A stretch of 64,000 nucleotides of DNA from Aquilaria yunnanensis (Eukaryota; Streptophyta; Magnoliopsida; Malvales; Thymelaeaceae): NCBI GenBank assembly GCA_039654915.1, contig CM077597.1, positions 91,328,001-91,392,000 of the forward strand, written 5' to 3'. A model generated the notes under the pieces. It searched no databases and was not told the origin of the DNA. It worked only from the letters and a program-made list of their open reading frames with translations. The translations under genes and the position numbers were made by a program. Below are positions 35,801 through 46,800 of the stretch, piece by piece (positions within the stretch are counted from its first letter, which is position 1; every line of letters begins with the position of its first letter).

Positions 35801-38800
35801 GCCTGAGAAAACGTCTTTGGCTCATCGTGTGTAGTGATGGCCGACAAAAAAGCCTTATGTGATCGTGAAAACTTATCATAACCAACAAAGTGTGAGAGGG
35901 GATATACCACGGAGTTACCTGTCGGAGGGATAGGCTGTTGCGACTGCTTGATGGAGGGTGGCAAATCAACTTCATATCCTTCAAGACGCTTCGAGGGCTG
36001 TCTGATTCGCTGACTATGTCTTGTCTCGATCTCTGTCCCGTTGTCATGTGTCGAGGCGTCCTCTTCAGTGCTCTCCTCAGGGACTGCTTCCCTTTGGGGA
36101 GCTTTGTGCCCTTCGTCTTCTTGTGGATATTCTCCATACCCTTGATCTTGATCATAGGATATTCTTATCTCCTGTCTTATTTCCTCCTGGTTCACCGTAT
36201 CGTCCTTTTGCTTCTTATAAGGATATTCATTTTCCAAGAACACAACATCTCTTGATACGTGAACTTCTCCACTTTTTAAGTCATAGAGTTTATATCTCTT
36301 TTGCCCACTGGGATATCCAATGAAGACATAGGGTCTCCCCCTTTCGCTAAATTTGTCCTCTCTCCTTTTTTCATGCGCATATGCAAGACATCCAAAGGTT
36401 CTCAAATAAGTGTAGTTTGGTTTCCTTCCCAATAAAATCTCATGAGGTGTTTTGTTGTCAATTGCTATGGATGGTAATCTATTTATTATGTAGACTGCCG
36501 TGAGCACGCATTCCCCCCAGAAATTTATTGGTAGGCTAGCATGGAACCTTAGTGCACGTGCAATTTCTAATATATGTCTATGTTTCCGCTCAACTATGCC
36601 ATTCTGTTGAGGAGTATAGATGCATGTGGTCTGTAAGACTATGCCTTGCTCATCATATAGTCTTTGCATGAAATGTGATCGAAACTCCATACCATTGTCT
36701 ACTCTTATTTGCTTTACTCTTCTTTCGAATTGGGTCTCAACCATCCTTAAAAACACAGGCAAATAATGGCTCACTTCAGATTTATGCTTCATTAAATAGA
36801 CCCAAACTCCTCTACTGAAATCATCGACTATGGTGAGAAAATAGTGTGCTCCTGATAAAGACGCTGTCTTATATCCTCCCCATATGTCGCAATGTATTAA
36901 ATCGAAACATGCAGTACTTCTTATTTCACTCTTAGGAAAAGGTAGTCTAGTCTGCTTAGCTCGAATACAAGAATCACAATGCTCAAGTTTACTACCTCTA
37001 ACTTGCTCAAAGCTCGACTCTATCATCTTGAGTTTCCTCTCTGATGCGTGACCCAGTCTTTGATGCCAGACTTCCATGTCATCTGTCTTGGTTACTGTCA
37101 TTGCCACACCTCCACCTCGCACTGGCTCAAGGAGATATAGCCCATCGCACTGCCTACCCACTCCAATCAGGTTCCTCGTAGGTAAGTCCTGCATTACACA
37201 AAAGTCGGCCACGAAAGTTAATGCATAGTTTAGCTCTTTTGTTAATTTGCTAACTGAAAGCAAGTTGCACTCAAAGTCAGGAATATTCAAGACGTGATCA
37301 ACTCTTATTCCGTTTGGCAAGCATAGCCTTCCTGTTCCCTTGACTGGCATGCTTTCTCCAGTTGGTATTTTCACCGGTCTTTGTTCTTTCCCTTCTTGCT
37401 TTGTTTCGAATATTTCACCATTGCACGTAATGTGCTCAGTTGCACCTGAATCAATTATCCATGGTTTTGTGAAATTTATCTTACCAGCCATGTTAACCAC
37501 TGGTGCTGTGTGTCCTTCTGTCTTTGACGTCTCACCTTCTTGGCCAAGGCATTGTAGTAAGCGATCATATTGGGCCTGCGTTAGACCTGGAATGGGGCTG
37601 CTGTCCATGCCTACTTGAGCCGCCTTTGGACCATCCTTTTTATTGGTCCACGTTCCACCTTTCTTGTCGCGTCTTCCCTTGTTCCATCCCGGAGGGTAGC
37701 CTATTATTTCGAAACACTCTTCCTCCAAGTGTCCCAACTTATGGCAGTGGTCGCACCTTGGTCTATCCTTCCTTTCGGCCCTTTGGTCTTTCACCGCCTT
37801 GGCATCACGACTCCCTTGTGCCTGGAAAGCCGTTGCTTCTGTCGTTGGCTTATATGCTGCCGAGACTTGCCTCTGCTGCTCATCTTGCGCGACCAGGTGG
37901 TAGGCGCTGCCAAGGCTGAGGATGGGCTTCGTGCTGAGGATTTGTGTTTTGACGGTGCTGAAAGTGTCGTCCAAACCCATCAGGAAGTCATACAGCTGCT
38001 CTTTGCCTCTCATCTCCGTCAGTTGCTTCTGAACGTCACACGCACAACCCTCACAGGTGCACTTTGGCCAAGGTGAAATGGACTGCACTTCATCCCATAA
38101 CCCCTTTAACTTTGTGTAGTAGGCTGAAACTGAAAGCTTTTCTTGCCTTAGGAGGGCTATGGCACGCCTTAGCTCATATGCTCTTGGCGCATTCCCTTTC
38201 CCAAACCTTTCTTCAAGATCTTGCCAAATCTCTTGGGCAGTCTTCGCATACCGCACGCTACTTCGAACTTCTTTATCCATTGAACTCTTCAACCACCCTT
38301 TGACCATGGCGTCGCAACGCATCCAATGGTTTAGGTCTGGCGAGTTTGATGGTGGCCTTGGGATTGTCCCGTCAATGAAGCCTGCCTTGTTCTTGGCGAA
38401 TAGGGCATTGCTCATGTCATTCACCCATTCCCCGTAGTTTCCATCGTTGAGGAGTTCACTGACGTAAACTTGCCCAGGGCTGTCCGAGGCATGTATGTAG
38501 TATGGCGCCATCGCATCTATGCTTCTCCATTGGTTGCCCGTGGCTATTGCCCCATCCTGGACGTCGTTACTTGTCATCCTTTGGTTGACGCCTAAGCCAC
38601 GATGTTACTCGCAATTTAAGAAAGCCAGGTTTGGCTCTGATACCATGAAGAAAAGAGAACGATTGCTGCCGAAACTGGCTGTTTTCTCTTACTTTCTTTC
38701 TGTCACGTATATGCATAAATAATGGTACAGGATGAGTTACAATAGGATAAGTAACTAGAAGATAAACTAGGAAAACTAGGAGATAATTACACGGTTAACT

Positions 38801-41800
38801 TCTCATGATAAACATTAGTTTCTTCATATCTCAGCTTTAGGTGATGAAACATAGCTACATGGGACTGAATTAAACGTTGCTGGCCTATTGGGTGATTTAC
38901 AGCAACAAGAAAGCGTAGCAGTGGGGCAAAGTAAGGATTAATTAGCTGGTCGCGTGACAACTAAGGCCCAGCTGATTTTGGATTAATATAAATAGATTAA
39001 CATGTTATTGGGTCATTTACATGAAAATTAGATGATCAACAAAATTAGATGTTATTGGGTCCGCAATACTTAGAATTATAAGGGCTATTGCTGAAAATAA
39101 CAAAAAAAAAAATTAAAGCTTACGAGGAGCAGTGACAAAGGCCATTTCAGTCACTATGGGAGAGTCTATCTAACATACAAAGGGTGGGAAGGCATGGAAG
39201 GAGCTTGATGAGGTGTCTACTCTACTAGAGACCAAGGAACGAGAGGGAGGCGATGGAAATGCTAAAATTGGGAAACGAGCCTGGGCATCGTAATTGTGAA
39301 GTAGGAAGAGGTTCTATTTAACTATTTAAAGAAGTTGGAAGGTGAGGGTGATAACTCCTGATTTTATCCATTTGATTTGAGGTTAGTAGGTGATTGGAAC
39401 GGCTGACAATGTTTACTTTTTATGAAGGTTTTAAGTGTTAATGTTAAAGAGCTGGAAGAGGGGGTAAAGAGAAGGGTGGTTGTAAATTGGTAAGAAATCA
39501 AAAGGCAAACTTTGTACTGTTACAGGGAAACGAAATGACCATAGCTCAGGCAGATTGGGAAACGTATTAAAAAACAAAAGTTTCATCATAACCATAAAAA
39601 TAGAGCGCTATCAACAATGAAATAGAAACAATGAATAACAAAATTAAGTTGCTAGCATAATTTTATATGTTTACATATTTTAGTAGGATTATTATCATTT
39701 GAAACAATACTAAACTTGAAAAACGTATACATCAGAAACTGTCATTGATTCTGATGAATTTGGCCCTCAAATGAAATTTACATTATTAAATTTATTTTAA
39801 TTAAAAAATACGTGTATGTCTCAACTATTAATCTATAATTTGTATGAGTCGATCATATTTACGAACATGTAAATCGTGTCTTATTAGTTCATGAATTTCT
39901 CCGTATAAACAATTATTAAAAATTAAAGATATTAAAAGAAATTGAAGAAAATTTGTGCGCCATTATGCAGTTTAATTGAAATATTTGTATAATGAAAGAT
40001 AAATATACTTAACCATCAAAAGAAAGTAATTCCTCCTTCCAAAAAGCTACAAACTTGAACACTATTTTATAAAAAATATAAAGATGATAGTTAAAGACAA
40101 ATGCTAAGTAGTAAATTTTAGAGATGACTTGAGGGAGCTAGTTACAAACTTGATTTATAGGAAATATTCTTTTAAATTTTATTTGCCTAATTTTGGCTAA
40201 ACATTAATATTTCACATACTTTACGGGCAATTTTACCACCCTTCATGTAAATCTGTCATTGATGTTAGAATGTGAGAGCAAATTTATTATCAAAGTTGCA
40301 AGCAATAAAATAACAATGCAGTAAGGATCTAATAAAAGGAATATTTCATCCATGTAGATTTTTCCCACCTCATCAGCGTACCATGTCAACAACACATAAT
40401 TAAGTCACGTTAGTAGCTAACAAAATGATACATTTGTGAAATCCCTTAACTTAGTCCCTCAAATTTTCTTTTTAGTCTCTAGCTACCTTAATCGTACAAA
40501 TATACTATTTAAGTCATTTTCCTCAACAATTTTCAGTGTCATTCTGCTGAGTGCATTTAATAACTCTCAATCTTTGGAGTTTTGGATAGCTGAGATATAT
40601 AACTGGTTGTTGTTTGGAAACAGTTTGATTGATTTTCTAATGTTAGGAGAGGTTAGGCCTTTCGACTTTACTGAGGGCTGAAATAGAGGAGTACAAGGCT
40701 TTGGATGGCTTGGTTTTACCTTGAGTCCATATTTTTATTTAAAGAAACAATTAATATGCATGCGTATGGTTTTAAAGTTGAATAATTAATTAAAGAGAAT
40801 GAAGCAATTAAACACAAGGCAAGTACCTTTAGCCGAGGAAGCATGTTGTTGTTCAAAGTGAGCGTAAAAGGCTCCAGTTTGAGACACTGACTCACTTGCA
40901 GCTCTTCTAGTAATGGTGCAACAATGAAGTCCTTTTCTCTACAAAAGTTCTTCAAGGCATACAAGTTTCCAAGAACTAAGAGCTGTAGTTGAGGAAGCTC
41001 AAGATGACAGCAACGATTCAGCCCATTTTGCTCATCAACTTTATTATTAGTTGAAATGAAGACGTGTTCTAGTTTCGAAGAGAAACTTACTTGGAGCTCT
41101 CTCAACTGGGGAAGCCCTTCTATCACATAGCTCGGAAATACATACAGCAATTCTTTGACATCATATATCTTCACAATCACTAATTTTGGAAGGCACACTG
41201 GACCAACATCAGAACATAGCTCAAACACTACCTCCAAATTTGGGCACCTATTGACTTCAAGAATTTCAAGATGTTTTAGATTCTGAGCAATTGACTGAGA
41301 GAACACATAACCCTTGAGATTACGACAATCCCTCAAATGAAAACTCTTGAGGTTTCCTAGGTCGATCATATGTCCTCCACCTTCCCACAGGCTCTTTAAC
41401 TTGGCCAAACCCACCAGCTCTAAATTTGTTAATTTTGAAAATACACAGACTTGCACAAGATCATCATTAATAAGGTACTCTAAATCTTTACAATCATGAA
41501 GTCGCAAGTCTTGCAAGCCACTCAGACCTCCTTTATCCAAACTTGGAACAATGTTGTGGCAGTCCTTTGCATCACTAAGATGAAGATATTCCACATCCTT
41601 GAAGAGCTCCACAAAAGGACTCATTGGCAATGCTTTGATCCTCAAGGCTTTAGATGAGGAGATTGGCTTGAAATGAACAAACTTCACTTCTTTTTCAGAG
41701 GAAAAAGAGGATCCATCTTCTAAATATATTAGTTGTATACTATACCTTGAAAATCTTGGAAACACAAGTTGTTGTGGACAAATTGCAGAGTTAACTTGTG

Positions 41801-43802
41801 ACAGGACAGTCAAGCTCAAGCGTGAATTATACTGTTGCAAGCGCTGTAAGAAGTTTGATCTACTCCATGATTCCAAACTAACGTCAGTAATGTATAGCTG
41901 CTCTAGTTTAGACAATTGCAGAATCCACTCATGAGGCTGTTGATGAAGCTTAACACAGTAAGAAAAATCCAACATTTTTAGATTGTGTAGTTCCCCTAAT
42001 CCCTCTGGTAGCTTATCTTCAAATGTGCATCCAAGGAAGCCGAAAATCTCAAGTTTATTTAATTTCACTAGGGATGAAAGGCCTTTTACTTTGTACCCTT
42101 TTACCTGTAGAGTCTGAAGATCTTTAAGGTTTTCAATCCCTTCTAGTGATAAGGTTGGTGGGTTTAAAACCCAATCACCACTTGGAAAGCTACCAGCTTG
42201 TAGGCATAAAACATTGAGCTTTGCCATGTAAGGACCACAACCAAATCTTCTATCTTTATAAAAGTTGGCTCCATAATCATCCTCAATGATTGTCAGAGTC
42301 TGGAGCTTTATAAATGTCAAGTCAAAGAACTCATAACTCGGGAATTGGCTCGTTTGTAAAAAAATTGTTGTGCTAGAAGCAAAAAATTTGATCTTTCCAT
42401 CTTTTGATAACTTATTGCTAAAAACCTGCCGAATTGTTTGTAAACTCTCTGTCGAATTTTCTATCCAAAGAGCAAGCATGTGAAATGCATCACACATTTT
42501 GATGCAATAGTCTTCTTCTTCAACTATCAAACTGGATTGAAGGAATGATACAATTGAATGAGCTTCCTTTCTAGCACTTTCAATAGATTCGCAGTCATTG
42601 AAAAGCCCTTGCCCAATTCCGTACCGTGTTAACTCCTCAACTGTAGGAGCATACTTTCTTGGGAAATGGGAACATAACAGAAAAAAAGACTGCTTCTTCG
42701 CATCATTCAGATAATCATAATTGAGCTTGAGGGACTTGGCGATGAGTACCATCTGTTTCTCAACGTTAGAGCCTTGGTAAGCAGTTCCAAATGGAAAGCT
42801 TCCCAGTTCAACTTCAATAAAACGTAAATATTTCGGTTCAGAACGTAATTCTATACCTGTTTCTCTGAGATGAACAATTGTCTGACAACCAAAGCCTTGG
42901 CAAACATGTGGAAGATGAGTGGTGAGAAGGATTTTACAGCCCTTGTGATCTTCACTAAGAGGAATTCCAATAGCTTTCAAATCAGTAATTTCCCAAACAT
43001 CAACATCATCAAGGATAATCAGTATCTTGTCCACCTTCTTCACTATTCCACCAATTAATTCACTTGCTCTGCTACTATCTTCTCCTACCTCCCCATCATT
43101 CCATTTTGAATCCAATGCTTTTGCAATATCAGATCGAATCTGTCTCAGGTCTGGCTTGAGTCCTTCCGATGACATGCCAGAAATCTTAATAATTGCATCA
43201 AACATACATGATTCTTTAGCCTTCATGCCCATTAGTATGGCTAAAGCTGTCTTGCCCACACGCCCCATTCCCACAAGTCCGATAAACTTCACGTCCACAT
43301 CTTGAAATGCCTCCATAATCTCGAAAACAGCTCGCCTTGCAGACTTTGATAGAATGTAATGCTTCTTTGGCAAAGACAACGATGATGATGATGATGATGA
43401 TGATTCTTGATCATCTTTCTGCTCGACTGTGTGGCCAACAACCCCAGCTATAGGTTTTACTTCCAACTTGTCAATGTCCTCCATCTTTCTTCGAATATCC
43501 ATAGTCATCTTAGCAAACTTGTCGCTCAACCCGCGTGATTGCTTCCAAACAAGAAACTGTTTGGCATCATTCATTTCAGTTTTCAGAATCTCTGCATTGA
43601 GCAAGAGATTTTTTGCCTCAACTAGCCATATAACTTCTGTTTGGTGCATGTCCTCACTTCTCTTTCGAGCAATCATGTCAACTTTCAATTGAAGTTGTGC
43701 CTGAGCTGATGTTAGCTTTTCCAAGGCCCCAGAGATTTTCCAAGAAGAGAACACACCGAGATTATGCTTCTTTCTTGAAGTCCCATGTGTTCTTGGATCC
43801 AT
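26689..43802 (-). CDS. CC-NB-ARC-LRR (NLR) gene with C-terminal gag-derived UBN2-type domain (4 exons, ~1450 aa)
   Basis: Exons 43802-40827, 28972-28202, 28088-27636 and 26841-26689 have GT..AG borders, are all phase 0 and join without a stop: 992, 257, 151 and 50 codons. Order: short coiled coil (~25-115), Ser run (134-141), NB-ARC with P-loop GMGRVGKT (178-185) and kinase-2 LIILDDVD (261-268), winged-helix remnant with MCD in place of MHD (436-438), LRRs (~520-1240), DUF4219/UBN2-type domain (~1255-1385), short novel tail. The type is the RPS2/RPS5-like non-TIR class (At4g27190-like) that senses pathogen effectors in the cytoplasm or at membranes. The NB-ARC lacks the GLPL block. Intron 1 is 11.9 kb and full of transposons. 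ATG 43802 is chosen because the longer frame upstream begins with an unlikely leader; an upstream non-coding exon is possible. It might instead be two genes (NLR, and a separate UBN2 gene); phase and strand agreement favour one. Confidence 0.7.
27636..28088 (-). CDS. NLR exon 3: DUF4219/UBN2-type (Copia gag-like) domain
   Basis: 151 codons between a TTTTTGACAG acceptor and a CAG/GTATAC donor. Gag-like hallmarks are visible: FSGDNYELWRHMMRTYFESQ followed by DLWEVVQNG (DUF4219 part), then DAQALSVIQNALAPPI and SAKDAWLTLENLYL (UBN2 part). There is no zinc knuckle, protease or integrase. It is separated from the LRR exon by only 113 bp on the same strand and in the same phase, as an exon of the same gene would be. 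It differs from the gag of the Copia element in intron 1, so it did not come from that insertion. Confidence 0.75.
28202..28972 (-). CDS. NLR exon 2: C-terminal LRRs
   Basis: 257 codons, preceded by a TATATCCAG acceptor and followed by a GTATGT donor. Contains at least five LRRs with the FPNLSDIYISNCPKLSNVF type of repeat common at the C-terminus of At4g27190-like NLRs. The exon 1 junction LPRLK/KLVLG continues a leucine-rich repeat, which supports splicing across the 11.9-kb intron. Confidence 0.8.
29340..30550 (+). mobile_element. Decayed CACTA 3' part in NLR intron 1
   Basis: At 29399-29600 the plus strand reads a broken coiled-coil C-terminus (QQQVDRCMDERVVELQTQIN then stops), like the C-terminal region of TNPA-like proteins. 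Next, 30020-30550 has many copies of TAGTGACGG / GTCACTAA-type short motifs in both orientations, a subterminal array. The expected TTGTAGTG terminus is degraded to TTTTTCAGTAATG at 30538-30550. The left end is not resolved. Confidence 0.5.
30551..32300. other. NLR intron 1 sequence, nothing recognised
   Basis: AT-rich, without a supported frame. A possible small inverted-repeat element lies near 31905-32085 (AGTCCCCTTTTAGCCC against a diverged inverse), without a clear duplication. Confidence 0.35.
33583..33817. mobile_element. Stowaway MITE, 235 bp
   Basis: The left end TTCTCTCCATCCCATATTTT and right end GAATATGAGACGGTGGTAG are inverse, diverged copies of the Stowaway end CTCCCTCCGTCCC. 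A TA dinucleotide flanks each side (33581-33582, 33818-33819), the Tc1/Mariner duplication. It has inserted within the DUF4283 fragment. Confidence 0.75.
34102..34106. repeat. Copia target-site duplication TATCT (left)
   Basis: Matches 38827-38831. Confidence 0.85.
34107..34287 (-). repeat. Copia 3' LTR (181 bp)
   Basis: Appears identical to 38646-38826. On the minus strand it follows a polypurine tract. Confidence 0.95.
34295..38577 (-). pseudogene. Copia gag-pol polyprotein, frameshifted in RNase H
   Basis: A single frame of 1389 codons runs from 38577 to a stop at 34408. In order: gag (UBN2-type, ~40-230), CCHC knuckle CDHCHKLGHLEEEC (275-288), protease IIDSGAT (374-380), integrase HHCC (505-537) and D564, D627, E663, RT with the YVDD motif, and RNase H starting at AYSDADWGG. 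After DNQAALHI (about 34500) the family-like sequence moves to another frame, which stays open to a TGA at 34295-34297. A net loss of one base modulo three is implied. RT and integrase appear intact; the C-terminal part of RNase H is not made in frame. Confidence 0.88.
38633..38645 (-). other. Copia primer-binding site (initiator tRNA-Met)
   Basis: TGGTATCAGAGCC on the minus strand, adjacent to the 5' LTR, complementary to the 3' end of initiator tRNA-Met as in most plant Copia elements. Confidence 0.9.
38646..38826 (-). repeat. Copia 5' LTR (181 bp)
   Basis: Appears identical to 34107-34287. Directly adjacent on the minus strand is the tRNA-Met primer-binding site. Confidence 0.95.
38827..38831. 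repeat. Copia target-site duplication TATCT (right)
   Basis: Matches 34102-34106. Confidence 0.85.
38832..40715. other. NLR intron 1, right part; possible continuation of the DUF4283/LINE-like fragment
   Basis: Between 39110 and 39560 the plus strand has GC-richer, codon-like sequence (for example WKELDEVSTLLETKE) with stops, consistent with further decayed LINE-like sequence. The remainder is AT-rich with no supported feature. Confidence 0.35.
40827..43802 (-). CDS. NLR exon 1: coiled coil, NB-ARC, most LRRs
   Basis: 992 codons open. It ends in MLPRLK followed by a GTACTT donor at 40826. The NB-ARC has a clear P-loop, kinase-2 and an RNBS-B-like GCKILLTTHLPHVC (288-301). About 45 residues separate VCQGFGCQTIVHL from LNYDYL, whereas the family usually has a hundred or more including CGGLPLA; the GLPL motif is absent. 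LCSHFPRKY (RNBS-D-like) follows near 376. A (GAT)8 microsatellite at 43381-43405 encodes the poly-Ser linker. LRRs are irregular, with LxxLxLxxC/LKxL spacing. Confidence 0.88.
43381..43405. repeat. (GAT)8 microsatellite inside NLR exon 1
   Basis: Encodes a poly-Ser run at residues 134-141, between the coiled coil and NB-ARC; length variation would stay in frame. Confidence 0.85.
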
Positions 43803-46800
43803 CTCACCACTCTGGAAGTTCAGGACATAAATCAGAAAAAACAAAGGACTAATACAGGTTTATGTTGATTCAGACACTTTTTCAACAGATCCTTAGTATG
43901 ACCTTGGAGCCATTATTTCATTTGGACTTTAGGCTGCAATTTCTACGTACAACTTAATACACTGCTCACAAAGCCATTTTAGTTTTTCTTATAATTGACA
44001 CTTTTTTTGAATGTGAATAAAGTACATGAAATTAATACAAATTTATTTAATAATATATTTTTCTAATAAGTTTATTAAAAAAAGAATAAGCATAAAAAAA
44101 TACAACTTAATGCAAATGTATCTTTATTTTTTAATTGGAGTAAAATATATAGTATTATAGTTTTTCCAAGTTTAAAAAAATTTTGGTAACATAAAAATAG
44201 GGTGAATTTTGTAGATAGTCCATAGCCTTTAACTTATGCTTCCTTGTCTTTCTTAACCTATTAAGTATTCTATTTTTGTTCTAAATTTTTAAAAATATTC
44301 CACATTAGTCCCCAATTGGATGAAATCCATTAATTCAAAGTAACTATGTTTATGTAATATCAATTGTTTAAATTATTTTAAATTGTTTAATAATTGCTCT
44401 CTAAGGAATTTGAACTAAGAAATAGTTCTTTTACAATTAAAAAAATCATTATCAACTTTCCATATATGAAATAATTATTGTGCACAATGCATGCACTTAT
44501 TGTATAAAAAATTTTTGTCGGGTTAACAAATTGCACCTATTGGTGACAAATAAAAATATTTTTAAATGGTTTAGAGTGAAAAAAAAAATAAAAATAAAAA
44601 TTTTTGAATGAAATTTAGCTTGTATAGGATATTGATCAAGGAGATTAATTGTTCTAGTGTTACTTGCATACTTAATAGTATATTTTATCTAAGTAAAAAA
44701 AACAAAAATAAAGGTAATATTTTGGTTTCATGGAGCACCTTATATCTATTTTTTTTATCTTGAATATATTAGCTGTCATATACTCTTGGGAACAATTTTT
44801 ATAATTAGCATTAGGGCTTTATGTAATTAATTAAAAGTGAAAATTAAACAGTTAAAAGCAAAAAGTTAAAAACTACTTTTAGATTGATTTTGTTTTCCAA
44901 ATTCTAATACTAATTGTTTAGCAGATTAAAGAATAAAGACCCCACAAAATTTAAATTTATAATTACTGAAATAAATTACTTTAATTTTTACTTGTTTGAT
45001 GTGGACTTAAAATTTACCCTTTGCTATTTTATTGAACTTTTTTCAATTATTATTAGGGATATTTTACTTCCTTAGTTAGAGTTATTTTTTTATTTATCCA
45101 AAAAAGATTAAAAGTATATTAAAAATTTTAATAATTAAATAAATAATACTTAATAATATATTTCAAATTTTAAATTTTTTAATAAAATTATCAAAAAAAC
45201 ACAATCGGGAGTAGAAAAAAAGAAAAACAGACACCATACATATAAGAAAGTATAACTTAATGTTAAATATACTATTATTTTTCATTTGACATAAAAATAT
45301 ATAGCATTTTGAAATTTTTTAGATAGCCCTTAACCTTTAATTACGTTTCATTTTCATTGTTAAGTTATTAGTATTCTCATTTAGCTCTAAACATTTTAAA
45401 ATATTTCATTTGAGTCTTCAATTACATGAAATCTATTGACTCAAAGCAACTGTGTTTATGTAACATCAATTTTTTGAAATTATTTTAATCTGTCTGATGA
45501 TTTATTTCTTATAAATTTTAATTAAAAATAATTTTTTATAATTAAATAGACTCTTGCATTATCAATTTTTTTTCCATATATGAAATAATTATTGTGTACA
45601 ATGTATGTAATTATTATGTAACAACTTTTGATTTAGTTAACAAATTAGACCTATTGGTACAAATTAAAATTTTTTTATTATTTTAGAATGAAAAGATAAT
45701 AGACAAAAGTTTAAGGTAAAATTTAACTTATATGAGTCATAGATATTGAAAGTGATTAATTTTTTTAATAATTTGATTGCATATTTTAATAGTATATTTT
45801 ATGTAAGCTAAAAAGCAACAAGTTGAACATTATGTTTGGGGTAATTTTCATAGGATCACCTTACATCTAATTTTCTTTTTGGTTTCATCTTGAATGTATG
45901 CACTAATTAAAAAGACAAATAAAATATTTATCCATGAATGTGCTTTTAAGTGTTAATAAAAATATTTCATTGTAGTTAAAAGGTAATGAAATTGGTAAAA
46001 TTTTCCAAAAATAAATAAATTACATGTAATTAGTGTAGATTTATTTAATAATGTATTTTGAAATAAAATTTTTAATAATCTTATAAAAAACACAATATGC
46101 ATAAATTAAAAATACAACTTAATGTAAGTATACCTTTAATTTTTATTTGGAATAAAATATATAGTATCATAGTTTATCAAAGTTTAAAAGAATCGGTAAC
46201 ATAAAAAATAGGGTAAATTTTGTAGATAGTCCATAGCCTTTAATTTATGCTTCCTGTCATTCTTAATCTATTAAGTATTGTCTTTTGGTTCTAAATTTTT
46301 TAAAATATTCTATATTAGTCTCCAGCTAGACGAAATCTATTAATTCCAAGTAATTGTGTTTATGTAATATTAATTTTTAAGATTATTTTAAACTATCTAA
46401 TAATTGTTCTATATGAAATTTAAACTGACAAATAGTTCTTTTACAATTAAAGAAAATTTTTCATTATCAATTTTTCTTATATAGGAAATCATTATTGTGC
46501 ACAATGTATACACATATTGTGTAACAATTTTTTGTTGGGTTAATGAATTGCACCTAGTGGGGACAAATTAAGATTTTTTTAATTTTCTTAGAATGAAAAA
46601 AGAACAATCAAATGCTTAGGACAATATTTAGCTCACACAGAATATTGATCAAGGAGATTACCTTATCCAGTGTTAACTGCATATCTTAATTGATCAAGGA
46701 TATTGCACCATATATCTATTTTTTTTATCTTGAATATATTAGCCACCATATTCTTGTCCGGGGATAATTTTTATGATTAGCATTAGAGCTTTAGGTAATT

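Larger units (their letters stand above)
34107..38826 (-). mobile_element. Ty1/Copia retrotransposon, 4720 bp, young, in NLR intron 1
   Basis: Two 181-bp LTRs (34107-34287, 38646-38826), starting TGAAG and ending TTCTTCA, appear identical base for base. A 5-bp duplication TATCT flanks the element (34102-34106, 38827-38831). The minus strand has the order LTR, PBS (38645-38633, TGGTATCAGAGCC, initiator-Met tRNA), gag-pol, polypurine tract (TTGAGGGGGAG before 34287), LTR. The element runs in the same direction as the NLR gene. Identical LTRs mean a recent insertion, yet gag-pol has a frameshift in RNase H. Confidence 0.95.

Noticed and set aside
34907..38437. Many plus-strand frames opposite the Copia polyprotein
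   Set aside because: Antisense shadows of gag-pol; none has a recognisable domain.
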